A DNA stretch of 64,000 bases from Triticum aestivum. Its lineage: Eukaryota; Streptophyta; Magnoliopsida; Poales; Poaceae. The position numbers were made by a program, and so were the translations under genes. The notes beneath the pieces are model-generated. The model did no database searches, was not told the DNA's origin, and saw only the letters and a program-made list of their open reading frames with translations. Location of the stretch: positions 707,745,859 through 707,809,858 of the forward strand of contig NC_057810.1 of the NCBI RefSeq assembly GCF_018294505.1, written 5' to 3'. This document shows positions 45,986-59,028 of this stretch, piece after piece. Every line of letters begins with the position of its first letter. Within the stretch, counting starts at the first letter, position 1.

Positions 45986-46479
45986 AACAACAATCTTTTA
46001 GTGCAAAATCTGAGAGCTGCTGATTGAAGCTCCCTTCAGCAAAGATGCAAGAATCAAAACTACCGAAATAGTGGGACTGCACCAAGCTGAGGTAGGAAAT
46101 AGGATATAATAAAATTACTACAAAATAGCAGAGTACGTTGCAGCCTGTACAACTAAACACTATCATGTTTTATGCTCCAGCGTAAATGGAATGTGTGGTT
46201 ATTTGGATCTAACACCACTTGTACTACTTTTGAGTTTTGCCATATAAACTTTTTATTGCACCAAATAGTTGCTCACATCTTTCAAGAAAATCTGTCAGAA
46301 TTGATTTCTAGGCAAGCAAGCAATTCAACAAACACTTAGAGTGCTTTGCCTACCTGAAGGAACTAACGAGACGAATGAGAAGAGGATCAAGACTTGAGAT
46401 GAATATAAATTGAGGAGGCCACTTTGGTTGATATAATGGTAAAACTGTAAGGGCTATGGGATTCAAGGCATCACCTTCT

Positions 46480-46721
46480 TTGATGTGGTGGATGTTGAAG
46501 ATGCTCTGGATGGAATGAGTGCTTGCAGGGTGGTGTGCCGGCGGAACACGCGGTGGAGCTGCCGGTGAATGTTGAGACTGGCGTGGATGCAGCTTCATGA
46601 CGGGAGGAGGACATCGGGAGGAGCACGAGTTCATGACGGAGAGGACGACAGACACCGACGGGGCTCTAACTACCGTGCTTGTCGATGGAGGAAAACGGGA
46701 ACCGTCTGCAGGCAGAGCTAG
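46480..46721 (-). other. GC-rich exon-like block, left of the LARD
   Basis: GC-rich sequence joins without a break to 59029-59170 once the LARD is removed at its GCTAG duplication. Leftward the DNA becomes AT-rich, as expected for a first exon followed by introns on the minus strand. A minus-strand frame (46655 to 46350) is open, with no recognised domain. It might be the 5' exon of the CACTA F gene; not proven. Confidence 0.35.
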
Positions 46722-47204
46722 TGTAACGCCCCGGATCCGATGCGCCAGGTGTCTGCCAGTTATTCATCGTCGTTGCCATGTAATTTGCTTGCGTGTTGCA
46801 TTTTGCCGTGTCATCATGTGCATTTCATTTTGCATACATGTTCGTCTCATGCATCCGAGCATTTTCCCTGTTGTCCGTTTTGCTATCCGGCGCTCCTATG
46901 CCCTCCGGCGTTCCCCTTTTCTCTCCTGTTGTGAGTGGGTGTTAAACTTTCTCGGAATGGCCTAAGGTTTGCCAAGCGGCCTTGGTATAGCACCGGTAGA
47001 CCGCTTGTCAAGTTTCGTGCCATTTGGAGGTCGTTCGGTACTCCAACGGTTAACCGGGTAACCGTAAAGTCCCTCTATCTTTGCAGCCCAACACCCCTTC
47101 CAAGTGGCACAAAACCCATCTAACTCCCCCCCATGCTCTCGGCCGTTCGATCACGATCGTGTAGGCGAAAACCGTGCTCCATTTGGACTCTCCTAGCTCC
47201 TACC

Positions 47205-47210
47205 TATAAA
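47205..47210 (+). promoter_or_regulatory. LARD LTR TATA box
   Basis: CCTATAAAACTAGCCCC, conserved at 54566-54571 in the other LTR, about 480 bases into the LTR. A C-rich stretch and ACCCTAGC follow, as is usual downstream of plant transcript starts. Confidence 0.65.
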
Positions 47211-50200
47211 ACTAGCCCCTTCCCCCGAAATTCACGGATGAAAACCTCCCCTGAAACCCTAGCAAATCTCCCTCCGCGCCGCCGGACATGTCCGCCCGTT
47301 GGCCGGACACGTCCGCCCGCGCCCCGCGCCAATCCGGAGATGCCACGCGGCCTCCCGCCGCCGTCCGCGCCGCCGGCCCGTGGGGCCCGAGTCGCGCCCT
47401 GCCGGCCCTCTCCTTCGCCCGCCGCCGGCGAGCGCCCCGCCGCCGCGGCTCCGCCGCCCGCCTCCCGGTGCCCCGCCGCCGCGGCTTCGCCGCCCGTGCC
47501 CCTTGCGCCTCCCCGCGCTCCCTCCGTCGCCACCCTCCGGCCACCCGGCGCCGTCCCGCCCCCGGCCGCCACCGTGCAAGCGCCTCCGCGCCTCACCCGA
47601 GTCTCGCGCCGCCTCGGAGTTCCGCCGCCGGCCCTGGCCGTCGCCTCTGCTCCGCCCCGGCCAGATCCGGCCGCGGAGAGGCCGGATCCGGCGCCCCCCT
47701 CGCCGGCACCCTCCTCTCCGGCGCCCTCTCCCTCGTCTCCGGCCGCCTCAGCCTGCAACTCGGGCGAGCCTCGTCCTCCGCGCCAGATCCAGATCCGTTT
47801 GAGGTTGACCCCGAAATCCACTAAGTCCCCGTTTCTGTGTTATTTTCATGCCATGTTCATGCCATCATATCTCTGCATCCGTAGCTCTGTTTCGTGCGTG
47901 TAATATATCAAATTGTTCGCTTCGACGAGTACATCATTTCATTCCATTGCATCATATTCATTTGAGGTTATCTTGATGCCTGAATCATCATTGTAAGAGT
48001 GCTTCATGATGTTTTCTGCTGTCTGTTATCAGAACGAGCTCTTTTGTCATTTTTGCCATGATTGATGTGTGCACCCTATGAGGTTGATGTCTTCATGTGT
48101 TTTGATCTATGCCATGTCTTCTTTACAGAGGTGCTTACCATGTATTTTTGTGATCAATGTGGTGACTAGCACAAGCATGCAAACTAGGCATCATGATGTT
48201 GCTGATTTTAATCCCTGCTCTGCTGTTATTTTGATGCCATGTAAACTTGATGCTACAGAGAGATCCATGCATTTATTGAGATACTTCAGTAAGGGTGTTT
48301 TGAACAATAGGTTTTTGTCTATCCATTCATGCCCTTTGTTGCAATTAAGGAGTAGTCTAGCATGTCAGTTTCGTGCTCTACTTCTGCTTCAAAATGTTTC
48401 CTGGTAGATTGTTTACATGTTATTCAATTTGGCCAAGCTTGTTGTAGTTGATCCTTGCATGCTATGGACTTGTTCTTGACTTGGTTTGTTTCAAAAACAT
48501 GTATTCTTGATGATGCTATGCTTATCTTGTTATGCAATGACTTGTGGTGAGTGAATCGAGCTTGTTAAGTAGTGTACATGATGTTGATGTTTTGCTAGGC
48601 TGAATCTGTTATTTCGTGATGCTATATAAACATGTTGCTACTAATCATTCTATGCATAATCTGGAGATGTCCGCTAAATATGTTTTGATCTACATGTCAT
48701 CCTCTATCCAATCATGCCCCTGTTTGCATTTATAGCTTGCTGTAGATTGTTCATATCTTGCTCTAAAGTTGCTTGATAATGTTGCTGTCAGCCTGTTTAC
48801 ATTAAGTTCACTTGTTCCCATGTGTTTTGCTAGTGATCCATGCATCCTATGAACTTGCTATTTCCATTCTTAGCTTCACAAATATGTCTTATTACTGTTG
48901 GGTGCCTTGCCATGCCATGTTTTTCTCTGTAGTGAGTTGCACAAGCTCATCTACATGCCTCCATAATTCTGTTTCTGCCATGTTTGAATCTGTATAATAA
49001 CTTGCTATGTTTACGTGGGTGCCATCATATTTTCTGATCCTTTTTGGCTTATGGTCAGTAAGGGACTTTTGATCTATGCAATTAGTAGATTCATGCCATG
49101 CATTTTTTGCCATTATAAGTTCCTGTAACATGTTGTTTGATAGCCCTGAACATTGCATCGTGATGTTATTTCCTGCAAAGTGTGAAATTGTTATAGCTTG
49201 CAATCTTACCATGTGTGTTTGAGCATGTTCTAGTGATTTCTGGAGATAGCTCAGTGTTCATTTTTTGTTGTGATTTACCTGTACATCATGCCCATGCCTT
49301 TTGTTATTATGTTGAGATGTTGTAGTATATTTTTTTGATGCTTGCAATATGCCTAGTTGCTGTTTTGGACAGCTTGTCCTTTAGACTTGTTTCATGTGTG
49401 TGTGTTGAACCGTTGCTCCGTTTTGAGTGTGCTCTATATGAAACTTGCTTGATTTTGCATGTAGTTTCATATTACCATGTTGCATCCTTGTTTTGAGGTG
49501 TTTGCTTGATGTTTGAGTGCATTTTGCATCAATGCCATGTTTAACTTGTTTTGCTCATATCTTCTAGACTGTAACTCCGAACTAAATGAACTTTATATGT
49601 AACTTGACTAGAATCTCGTGTAGATCATCCTTGTGCATCTTAACTTGCTGTTTAACAACTTGAACATAAGGTTTATTCAGATCTGGACCAATTTCGAAAT
49701 ATGCATATGAGGACTTACCGGAATTGTTATATGTTGTTCCCGGCCTCATTTAAACTTGCCTTGATGTGTTGCTCTTGTTTGCATCATCTCTTGCCATGAG
49801 TAGCTTCATGTAGTCTTGTCATGCATCATGCTTGTTGTGCATCATGTCTTGTTCATGTGTGGTGTGTTTACTATGTTGTGTGCTTCTTCTTGATAGTTCC
49901 TGTTCCGTTGTGATCGTGGGGATTCGTTCGTCTGCGCTTGGTTCGGCTTCTTCCGTTCGTCTTCTTCATGGACTCGTTCTTCTTCCTTGCGGGATTTAAG
50001 GCAAGATGACCGCTACCCTGGATCTCACTACTATCATTGCTATGCTAGTTGTTTCGTTCTATCGCTATGCTGCGCTACCTATCACCTGTTTATCAAGCCA
50101 TCCCAAATTGCCATGAACCTCTAACCTTTGACACCTTTCCTACGCAAACCACTGTTTGGCTATGTTACCGCTTTTGCTCAGCCCCTCTTATAGCGTTGCT

Positions 50201-50441
50201 AGTTGCAGGTGAAGTTGAAGATTTCTCCATGGTGGACAGGTTTTTGGTTGGGATATCACAATATCTCTTATATTATTAATGCATCTATATACTTGGTAAA
50301 GGGTGGAAGACTCGGCCTTTTGCCTAGTGTTTTGTTCCACTCTTGCCGCCCTAGTTTCCGTCATACCGGTGTTATGTTCCCGGATTTTGCGTTCCTTACG
50401 CGGTCGGGTGATTTATGGGACCCCCTTGACAGTTCGCTTTG

Positions 50442-50447
50442 AATAAA
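50442..50447 (+). terminator. Possible LARD polyadenylation signal
   Basis: AATAAA in GCTTTGAATAAAACTCC, conserved at 57879-57884. It is the best candidate in the LTR, but LTR signals are often weaker words, so this is tentative. Confidence 0.4.
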
Positions 50448-51605
50448 ACTCCTCCAGCAAGGCCCAACCTTGGTTTTACCATTTGCCTCACCACCACCTA
50501 TCCCTTTCCCTTGGGTCGGCCAACCCGAGGGTCATCTTTATTTTAGCCCCCCCCCCCGGGCCAGTGCTTGTCTAAGTGTTGGTCCGAACCGAGCGATGTC
50601 CGGCGCCCCCTGGGCAACCAGGGTCTATGCCAACCCGACGTCTTGCTCATCCGGTGTGCCCTGAGAACGAGATATGTGCAGCTCCTATCGGGATTTGTCG
50701 GCGCATCGGGCGGCTTTGCTGGTCTTGTTTTACCATTGTCGAAACGTCTTGTAAACCGGGATTCCGAGTCTGATCGGGTCTTCCTGGGAGAAGGCCTATT
50801 CCTTCGTTGATCGCGAGAGCTTGTCATGGGCTAAGTTGGGACACCCCTGCAGGGTATAATCTTTCGAAAGCCGTGCCTGCGGTTATAGGCAGATGGGAAT
50901 TTGTTAATGTCTGGTTGTAGATAACTTGACACCAGATCCGACTTAAAACGCATCAACCGCGTGTGTAGCCGTGATGGTCTCTTCTCGGCGGAGTCTGGGA
51001 AGTGAACACGGTTTCTGGGTTATGTTTGACGTAAGTAGGAGTTCAGGACCACTTCTTGATCATTACTACTTGACGACCGTTCTGCTTGCTCTCTTCTCGC
51101 TCTTATTTGCGTATGTTAGCCACCATATATGCTTAGTCGCTGCTGCAGCCTCACCACTTTACCCCTTCCTTTCCCTTTAAGCTTTGCTAGTCGTGATACC
51201 CTTGGTAATGGGATTGCTGAGTCCTCGTGGCTCACAGATTACTACAACAACAGTTGCAGGTACAGGTTTTGCGATGATCATGACGCGAGAGCGATGTTTG
51301 CTTGTCTTGGAGTTCTTCTTCTGCTTCTTCTTCGATCAGGGATAGGTTCCAGGTCGGTAGCCTGGGCTAGCAGGGTGGATGTCGTTTGAGTTTCTGTTTG
51401 TGATTCATCCGTAGTCGGATGATGCTCTTATGTATTGTGATGTTGTATTCATGTGGCATTGTATGCCTTATGTATGTATCCCCATCTATTATGTAATGTT
51501 GATGTAATGATATCCACCTTGCAAAAGCGTTTTAATATGCGGGTCTATCCTTGGTGGGACCATCGAGTTCCTTTTGGATAGGGTCGCATATTGGGCGTGA
51601 CAAGT

Positions 51606-51617
51606 TGGTATCAGAGC
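51606..51617 (+). promoter_or_regulatory. LARD primer-binding site, initiator-Met
   Basis: TGGTATCAGAGC, the exact usual complement of initiator tRNA-Met, three bases after the LTR end. Confidence 0.92.
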
Positions 51618-54063
51618 CTCGACCGACCTTAGGAGCCCCCTTGATTGATCGGTAGTTTGGCCGGTGTTGAGTCCAGAAGAAAACTGTTTTCGGAGTCTAG
51701 TTATATCGGAGAGTAGGAATTCTTTTTACTCCTCAGCCCCTTCGTCGCTCTGGTCAGGAATCTTGACGTAGGTGTTTTGAATTACTCCTCTTCCCTTTCA
51801 AATTTTTCTTTAGGTTCACACAGTTGGTTTTCCGATCGTTGTTCCTCAGCTCTTTTCATCCAGTGCATTTCTCGTCAAGTCGACTCGAGCCTCTTCATCT
51901 CTGAGTTTAATCCTCAGTTGTTTTCTTTCCCACCCGCCCACCCTTCTTCTTCTTGAAACTGGAGTCCGTAATCGAGTATCCATCCTACTCATGCGAAGTT
52001 TTTGCTCTCTCTAATCAATGATTTCAACCGGTGTTTTCTCTTCAAGATATTCGTCGTTTCCCCTTCCTAGTTGCCTTTGTTTTCCCGCCCTCCCACCCTT
52101 TTTTTTCTTTTTTCCGGAGTCTGACTCTTTCTCGACCATCTATCTCATGAGTGCGGAACCTCTTCAGTCTTTCGTAAATTAATTCAACCGGTGAATTCTC
52201 GTTTCGTTCGACATTCTTCATCTTTTTCCGGTGCACTCAATTCAAGTTTTTCGGTAGTGATTATATTCTTTCCATCAGCTCAAGTGTTTTCCCTGCTCGT
52301 TCGCCTCTCGCCAGTTTATCCTTCCGGAGTGCTCAAGACATCTCAGGGCATTCGTCTCTGTTCCAATTAGTTCGGGATTGTCACCTCATTCAGATATTTC
52401 AATTGTTCCGGTGCATCATCTATCTGTTCAACATCCCTTTCCAACGGTGTTTTCTCTTTAGTGGGCCCTAACCCACAGGTCTTTTCCCAGGATCTTACCT
52501 GACTCTTCTAATTATTCCGGAGCCATTCTCAATTCTTTTCAAGCGTGACGTAAGAATGGATTTCATCAGTCAGATGCCTTTTCCAAGATCGATTTCTAAT
52601 CATTTCATTGTTGGCTCAACCTCTTACCTTTCTTTGTACCGGAGTATCTCAGTAATTTTGGTGGTGTTTCTCGTCGTCTTTTGAAGACCGAAGAAGAGCT
52701 TTTCCTCTAAATCTTGCCCGTTCTCTCGAAGTTTCATGGTTCTAGTTTCAGGCTATCATCTCGAATTATTCCATTTGTCAGTTATTCCTTTTCTTACCCA
52801 TCCGGAGTATGTCAGGAGTTGTTTTCCATTTTTTTCACTGGAGGCCATCGTTCCAGAAGAATTCTTCACCCTCATCATTTCAGCTATCGTTCTCTATTTA
52901 TCCCGGTGCTTCGTTCAAGTGTTCCTTAATCAGCTCGTGATCTCTTTGTTCTTTTGTATCTAAATCCCCTCTAGCATATTGGTTCTTCTAATTCTTCCCG
53001 GTGATTCATTCTCTTTCATCAGTAATTTTTCTAACTCTTACGGTGGTTCCTTCAGATTCTTTTCCTTGTTTATCATATCAACTCATCCGTTCTTTTCAAT
53101 CCTACCGGTGGTTCATGAAGACCTTCTCAAGTCTGCGATATGTTACTTCTCAATCCTTTTTCAAGAAGAATAAGTATTATGCAAAAATCCATTATTTGTC
53201 ATCAATTTAATTTGATGAAGGATAAGCATACAATAAATCTTATTCTTATTTCCTCAAAGTGATTAATCCCTTCCTTCGGAGTTTGTTCTTGATGAATAAA
53301 TTCTAGTTCCAAGTGTTTTCATCTTTTCTTTTCCGGAGTTCAAATTTCCTCAGCCATTTCGTCGGAACCTCCATCTAAATCATCGCAAGGCTCATCTTAT
53401 TCTTGCTTCCTTCATTTTTCTCATCATCCTTTTTGTTACCGGAGTTCTTCACGGTGGTTCTTCATGATTTAATTCATTATTCAAGTGTTCATCAAGATTC
53501 TTGTTGGTGGAGTTCAAGTATCTTTTCTTCTCGCGTCTCGAAGTGCAATTAATTCTCCGTCTTCTTTTGAAGTGGAGTTTTGCATTCTTTCGTTCTTCTC
53601 AGCTATTCAATCATTTCCGTTTGCGGCTGGTTATCACCTCATAATTTCTGAGATGTTATCCATAAGTCCACAACAAGCTTATCCTTTCGTTGTTGATTTT
53701 CTCAACAACTCCGTTCAACCCTTCCTTCTAAGTTCATTTCATTTCAATCTTTTAATCCTTCCGGAGGCATTGTTCATCTCTTCTAGTGCCATCCCATCTT
53801 GTGAAGTTCATGTCTTCATTCCTTCCACTTTCAGTCGGTGTGCTGCCTAAATCTTTTCAGTCTTATTCGTTTCTTATCTCGTTCTAACCGGAGTGGTTTC
53901 ATAGTCTATCGTGTTTCCATGAGCATTTGATTCTCGTCATTCTCGTCGTTCCTCTCTTCTTCTCAAGTGCTCTCGATTCTTTGATTCTTCTCTTGAGTTC
54001 TTGTTTTCACCTCATCCATTTTCCCTTCCGTCTCGGTCCTAAGATCTCGGGACGAGATCTCTT
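51618..54063 (+). repeat. LARD interior: pyrimidine-rich, recurrent CCGGAGT / CCGGTG motif
   Basis: Stops in all frames; the longest frames are about 120 codons and look random. More than twenty copies of TTCCGGAGT, CCGGTG or close variants are spread through it, often 50-120 bases apart and followed by TTCWTC or TCTC words. Examples lie near 52113, 52187, 52322, 52403, 52512, 52636, 52800, 52898, 53101, 53330, 53435, 53758 and 53884. Confidence 0.8.
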
Positions 54064-54079
54064 GTTAGTGGAGGAGTGT
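54064..54079 (+). promoter_or_regulatory. LARD polypurine tract
   Basis: GTTAGTGGAGGAGTGT immediately before the 3' LTR; GTGGAGGAGTG is the purine-rich core. Confidence 0.75.
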
Positions 54080-57000
54080 TGTAACGCCCCGGATCCGATG
54101 CGCCAGGTGTCTGCCAGTTATTCGTCGTCGTTGCCATGTCATTTGCTTGCGTGTTGCATTTTGCCATGTCATCATGTGCATTTCATTTTGCATACGTGTT
54201 CGTCTCATGCATCCGAGCATTTTCCCCGTTGTCCATTTTGCTATCCGGCGCTCCTATGCCCTCCGGCGTTCCCCTTTTCTCTCCTGTTGTGAGTGGGTGT
54301 TAAACTTTCTCGGAATGGCCCGAGGTTTGCCAAGAGGCCTTGGTATAGCACCGGTAGACCGCCTGTCAAGTTTCGTGCCATTTGGAGGTCGTCCGGTACT
54401 CCAACGGTTAACCGGGTAACCGTAAAGTCCCTCTCTCTTTGCAGCCCAACACCCCTTCCAAGTGGCCCAAAACCCATCTAACTCCCCTCCATGCTCTCGG
54501 TCGTTCGATCACGATCGTGTGGACAAAAACCGTGCTCCATTTGGACTCTCCTAGCTCCTTCTACCTATAAAACTAGCCCCTCCCCCCGAAATTCACGGAT
54601 GAAAACCTCCCCCGAAACCCTAGCAAATCTCCCTCCGCGCCGCCGGACATGTCCGCCCGGCGGCCGGACACATCCGCCCGCGCCCCACGCCAATCCGGAG
54701 ATGCCACGTGGCCTCCCGCCGCCGTCCGCGCCGCCGGCCCGCGGGGCCCGAGTAGGGCCCGCGCGGCCCGCCTACCACCGCCGCCGCGCCTGCTGCTCCC
54801 CGCCGCCCGGCGACCGCTCGCCTCCGCCGGCGCCGCGCCCTGCCGCCCCACTGCTTCGCCCGCCGTCGGTGAGCGCCCCACCGCCACGGCTCCGCCGCCC
54901 GCCTCCCGGCGCCCCACCGCCGCGGCTTCGCAGCCCGTGCCCGTTGCGCCTCTCCGCGCTCCCTTCATCGCCACCCTCCGGCCACCCAGCGCCGTCCCGC
55001 CCCCGGCCGCCGCCGTGCAAGCGCCTCCATGCCTCGCCCGAGTCCCGCGCCGCCTGGGAGCTCCGCCGCCGGCCCCGGCCGTCGTCTCCGCTTCGCCCCG
55101 GCCAGATCCGGCCGTAGAGAGGCCGGATCCGGCGCCCCCCTCGCTGGCCCCCTCCTCTCCGGCGCCCTCTCCCTCGTCTCCGGCCGCCTCAGCCCGCAAC
55201 TCCGGCGAGCCTCGTCCTCCGCGCCAGATCCAGATCCGTTTGAGGTTGACCCCGAAATCCACTAAGTCCCCGTTTCTGTGTTATTTTTATGCCATGTTCA
55301 TGCCATCATATCTCTGCATCCGTAGCTCCGTTTCGTGCGTGTAATATATCAAATTGTTCGCTTCGATGAGTACATCATTTCATTCCATTGCATCATATTC
55401 ATTTGAGGTTATCTTGATGCCTGAATCATTGCTGTAAGAGTGCTTCATGATGTTTTCTGCTGTTTGTTATCAGAACGAGCTCTTTTGTCATTTTTGCCAT
55501 GATTGATGTGTGCACCCTATCAGGTTGATGTCTTCATGTGTTTTGATCTATGCCATGTCTTATTTACAGAGGTGCTTACCATGTATTTTTGTGATCAATG
55601 TGGCGACTAGCACAAGAATGCAAACTAGGCATCGTGATGTTGCTGATTTTAATCCCTGTTCTGCTGTTATTTTGATGCCATGTAAACTTGATGCTACAGA
55701 GAGATCCATGCATATTTTGAGATACTTCAGTAAGGGTGTTTTGAACATATGGTTATTGTCTATCCATTCATGCCTATTGTTGCAATTATGGAGTAGTCTA
55801 GCATGTCATTTTAGTGCTCTACTTTTGCTTCAAAATGTTTCCTGGCAGATTGTTTACATGTTATTCAATTTGGCCAAGCTTGTTGTAGTTGATCCTTGCA
55901 TGCTATGGACTTGTTCTTGACTTGGTTTGTTTCACAAACATGTCTTCTTGATGATGCTATGCTTATCTTGTCATGCAATGACTTGTGGTGAGTGAATCGA
56001 GCTTGTTAAGTAGTGTACATGCTGTTGGTGTTTTGCTAGGCTGAATCTGTTATTTCGTGATGCTATATAAACATGTTGCTACTAATCATTCTATGCATAA
56101 TCTGGAGATGTTCTATAAATATGTTTTGATCTACATGTCATCCTCTATCCATCCATGCCCCTGGTTGCATTTATAGCTTGCTGTAGATTGTTCATATCTT
56201 GCTCTAAAGTTGCTTGATAATGTTGCTGTCAGCCTGTTAACATTAAGTTCACTTGTTCCCATGTGTTTTGCTAGTGATCCATGCACCCTATGACTTGCTA
56301 TTGCCATGCTTAGCTTCACAAATATGTCTTCTTACTGTTGGGTGCCTTGCCATGCCATGTTTGCTCTGTAGTGAGTTGCACAAGCTCATCTACATGCCTT
56401 CATAATTCTGTTTCTGCCATGTTTGAATCTGTATAATAACTTGCTATGTTTACGTGGGTGCCATCCTATTTTCTGATCCTTTTTGGCTTATGGTCAGTAA
56501 GGGACTCTTGATCTATGCAATTAGTTGATTCATGCCATGCCTTTTTTTGCCATGATAAGTTCCGTAACATGTTGGTTGATAGCTCTAAACATTGCATCGT
56601 GATGTTATTTTCTGCAAAGTCTGAAATTGTTATAACTTGCAATCTTACCATGTGTGTTTGAGCATGTTCTAGTGATTTCTGGAGATAGCTCAGTGTTCAT
56701 GTTTTGTTGTGCTTTACCTGTACATCATGCCCATGCCTTTTGTTATTATGTTGAGGTGCTGTAGCATGTTGTTTTGATGCTTGCAGTATGCCTAGTTTCT
56801 GTTTTGGACAGCTTGTCCTTTAAACTTGTTTCATGTGTGTGTGTTGAACCGTTGCTCCGTTTTGAGTGTGCTCTATATGAAACTTGCTTAGAATTGCATG
56901 TAGTTTCATATTATCATGTTGCATCCTTGTTTTGAGGTGTTTGCTTGATGTTTGAGTGCATTTTGCATCAATGCCATGTTTAACTTGTTTTGCTCATATC

Positions 57001-59028
57001 TTCTAGGCCGTAGCTCCGAACTAAATGAACTTTATATGTAACTTGACTAGAATCTCGTGTAGATCATCTTGTGCATCTTAACTTGCTGTTTAACAACTTG
57101 AACATAAGGTTTATTCAGATCTGGACCAATTTCGAAATATGCATATGAGGACTTACCGGAATTGTTATATGTTGTTCCCGGCCTCATTTAAACTTGCCTT
57201 GATGTGTTGCTCTTGTTTGCATCATCTCTTGCCATGAGTAGCTTCATGTAGCTTGTCATGCATCATGCTTGTTGTGCATCATGTCTTGTTCATGTGTGGT
57301 GTGTTTACTATGTTGTGTGCTTCTTTTCGATAGTTCCTGTTTCGTTGCGATCGTGAGGATTCGTTCGTCTACGCTTGGTTCGGCTTCATCCGTTCGTCTT
57401 CTTCATGGACTCGTTCTTCTTCCTTGCGGGATTTCAGGCAAGATGACCGCTACCCTGGATCTCACTACTATCATTGCTATGCTAGTTGCTTCGTTCTATC
57501 GCTATGCTGCGCTACCTATCACCTGTTTATCAAGCCATCCCAAATTGCCATGAACCTCTAACCTTTGACACCTTTCCTATGCAAACCGTTGTTTGGCTAT
57601 GTTACCGCTTTTGCTCAGCCCCTCTTATAGCGTTGCTAGTTGCAGGTGAAGTTGAAGATTTCTCCATGGTGGACAGGTTTTTGGTTGGGATATCACAATA
57701 TCTCTTATATTATTAATGCATCTATATACTTGGTAAAGGGTGGAAGACTCGGCCTTTTGCCTAGTGTTTTGTTCCACTCTTGCCGCCCTAGTTTCCGTCA
57801 TACCGGTGTTATGTTCCCGGATTTTGCGTTCCTTACGCGGTCGGGTGATTTATGGGACCCCCTTGACAGTTCGCTTTGAATAAAACTCCTCCAGCAAGGC
57901 CCAACCTTGGTTTTACCATTTGCCTCACCACCACCTATCCCTTTCCCTTGGGTCGGCCAACCCGAGGGTCATCTTTATTTTAGCCCCCCCCCCGGGCCAG
58001 TGCTTGTCTAAGTGTTGGTCCGAACCGAGCAATGTCCGGCGCCCCCTGGGCAACTCAGGGTCTATGCCAACCGACGTCTTGCTCATCCGGTGTGCCCTGA
58101 GAACGAGATATGTGCAGCTCCTATCGGGATTTGTCGGCGCATCGGGCGGCTTTGCTGGTCTTGTTTTACCATTGTCGAAATGTCTTGTAAACCGGGATTC
58201 CGAGTCTGATCGGGTCTTCCTGGGAGAAGGTCTATTCCTTCGTTGATCGCGAGAGCTTGTCATGGGCTAAGTTGGGACACCCCTGCAGGGTATAATCTTT
58301 CGAAAGCCGTGCCTGCGGTTATAGGCAGATGGGAATTTGTTAATGTCCGGTTGTAGATAACTTGACACCAGATCCGAATTAAAACGCATCAACCGCGTGT
58401 GTAGCCGTGATGGTCTCTTCTCGGCGGAGTCCGGGAAGTGAACACGGTTTCTGGGTTATGTTTGACGTAAGTAGGAGTTCAGGATCACTTCTTGATCATT
58501 ACTAGTTGACGACCGTTCTGCTTGCTCTCTTCTCGCTCTTATTTGCGTATGTTAGACACCATATATGCTTAGTCGCTGCTGCAGCCTCACCACTTTACCC
58601 CTTCCTTTTCCCTTTAAGCTTTTCTAGTCTTGATACCCATGGTAATGGGATTGCCGAGTCCTCGTGGCTCACAGATTACTACACCAATAGTTGCAGGTAC
58701 AGGTTTTGCGATGATCATGACGCGAGAGCGATGTTTGCTTGTCTTGGAGTTCTTCTTCTGCCTCTTCTTCGATCAGGGATAGGTTCCAGGTCGGCAGCCT
58801 GGGCTAGCAGGGTGGATGTCGTTTAAGTTTCTGTTTGTGATTCATCCGTAGTCGGATGATGCTCTTATGTATTGTGATGCTGTATTCATGTGGCATTGTA
58901 TGCCTTATGTATGTATCCCCATCTTTTATGTAATGATATCCACCTTGCAAAAGCGTTTCAATATGCGGGTCTATCCTTGGTGGGACCATCGAGTTCCTTT
59001 TGGACAGGGTCGCATATTGGGCGTGACA
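54080..59028 (+). repeat. LARD 3' LTR
   Basis: 4949 bp, collinear with the 5' LTR; ends TTGGGCGTGACA before the GCTAG duplication. A run of nine C near 57985 corresponds to ten C near 50550. Confidence 0.92.

Larger units (their letters stand above)
45100..46479. other. CACTA F interior, mostly AT-rich intron-like DNA
   Basis: No convincing coding sequence. It includes a CACTA-like terminus (45228) and the partial repeat described at 45251/45911. The minus-strand frame 45813-45505 is open for 102 codons but has no recognisable domain. Confidence 0.45.
46722..51602 (+). repeat. LARD 5' LTR
   Basis: 4881 bp. It contains a TATA box (47205-47210), a GC-rich block (47230-47820), a long T-rich and CATG-rich middle, an AATAAA (50442-50447) and a conserved 3' kilobase. 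It is 68 bp shorter than the other LTR, mainly because about 80 bp are missing or were never gained near 47390 (compare 54750-54850). Confidence 0.92.
46722..59028 (+). mobile_element. LARD, Sukkula-like: complete non-coding LTR element
   Basis: A 12.3-kb element between GCTAG duplications (46717-46721 and 59029-59033). LTRs are 46722-51602 (4881 bp) and 54080-59028 (4949 bp), starting TGTAACGCCCCGGATCCG and ending TTGGGCGTGACA. An initiator-Met primer site follows the left LTR, and a purine-rich tract precedes the right one, fixing the plus orientation. The 2477-bp interior has no gag, protease, polymerase or integrase. Giant LTRs and a non-coding interior are the definition of LARDs described in Triticeae; the termini and size recall Sukkula. 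Both LTRs remain closely similar over their length, so the insertion is relatively recent. Orientation relative to CACTA F is arbitrary. Confidence 0.9.
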
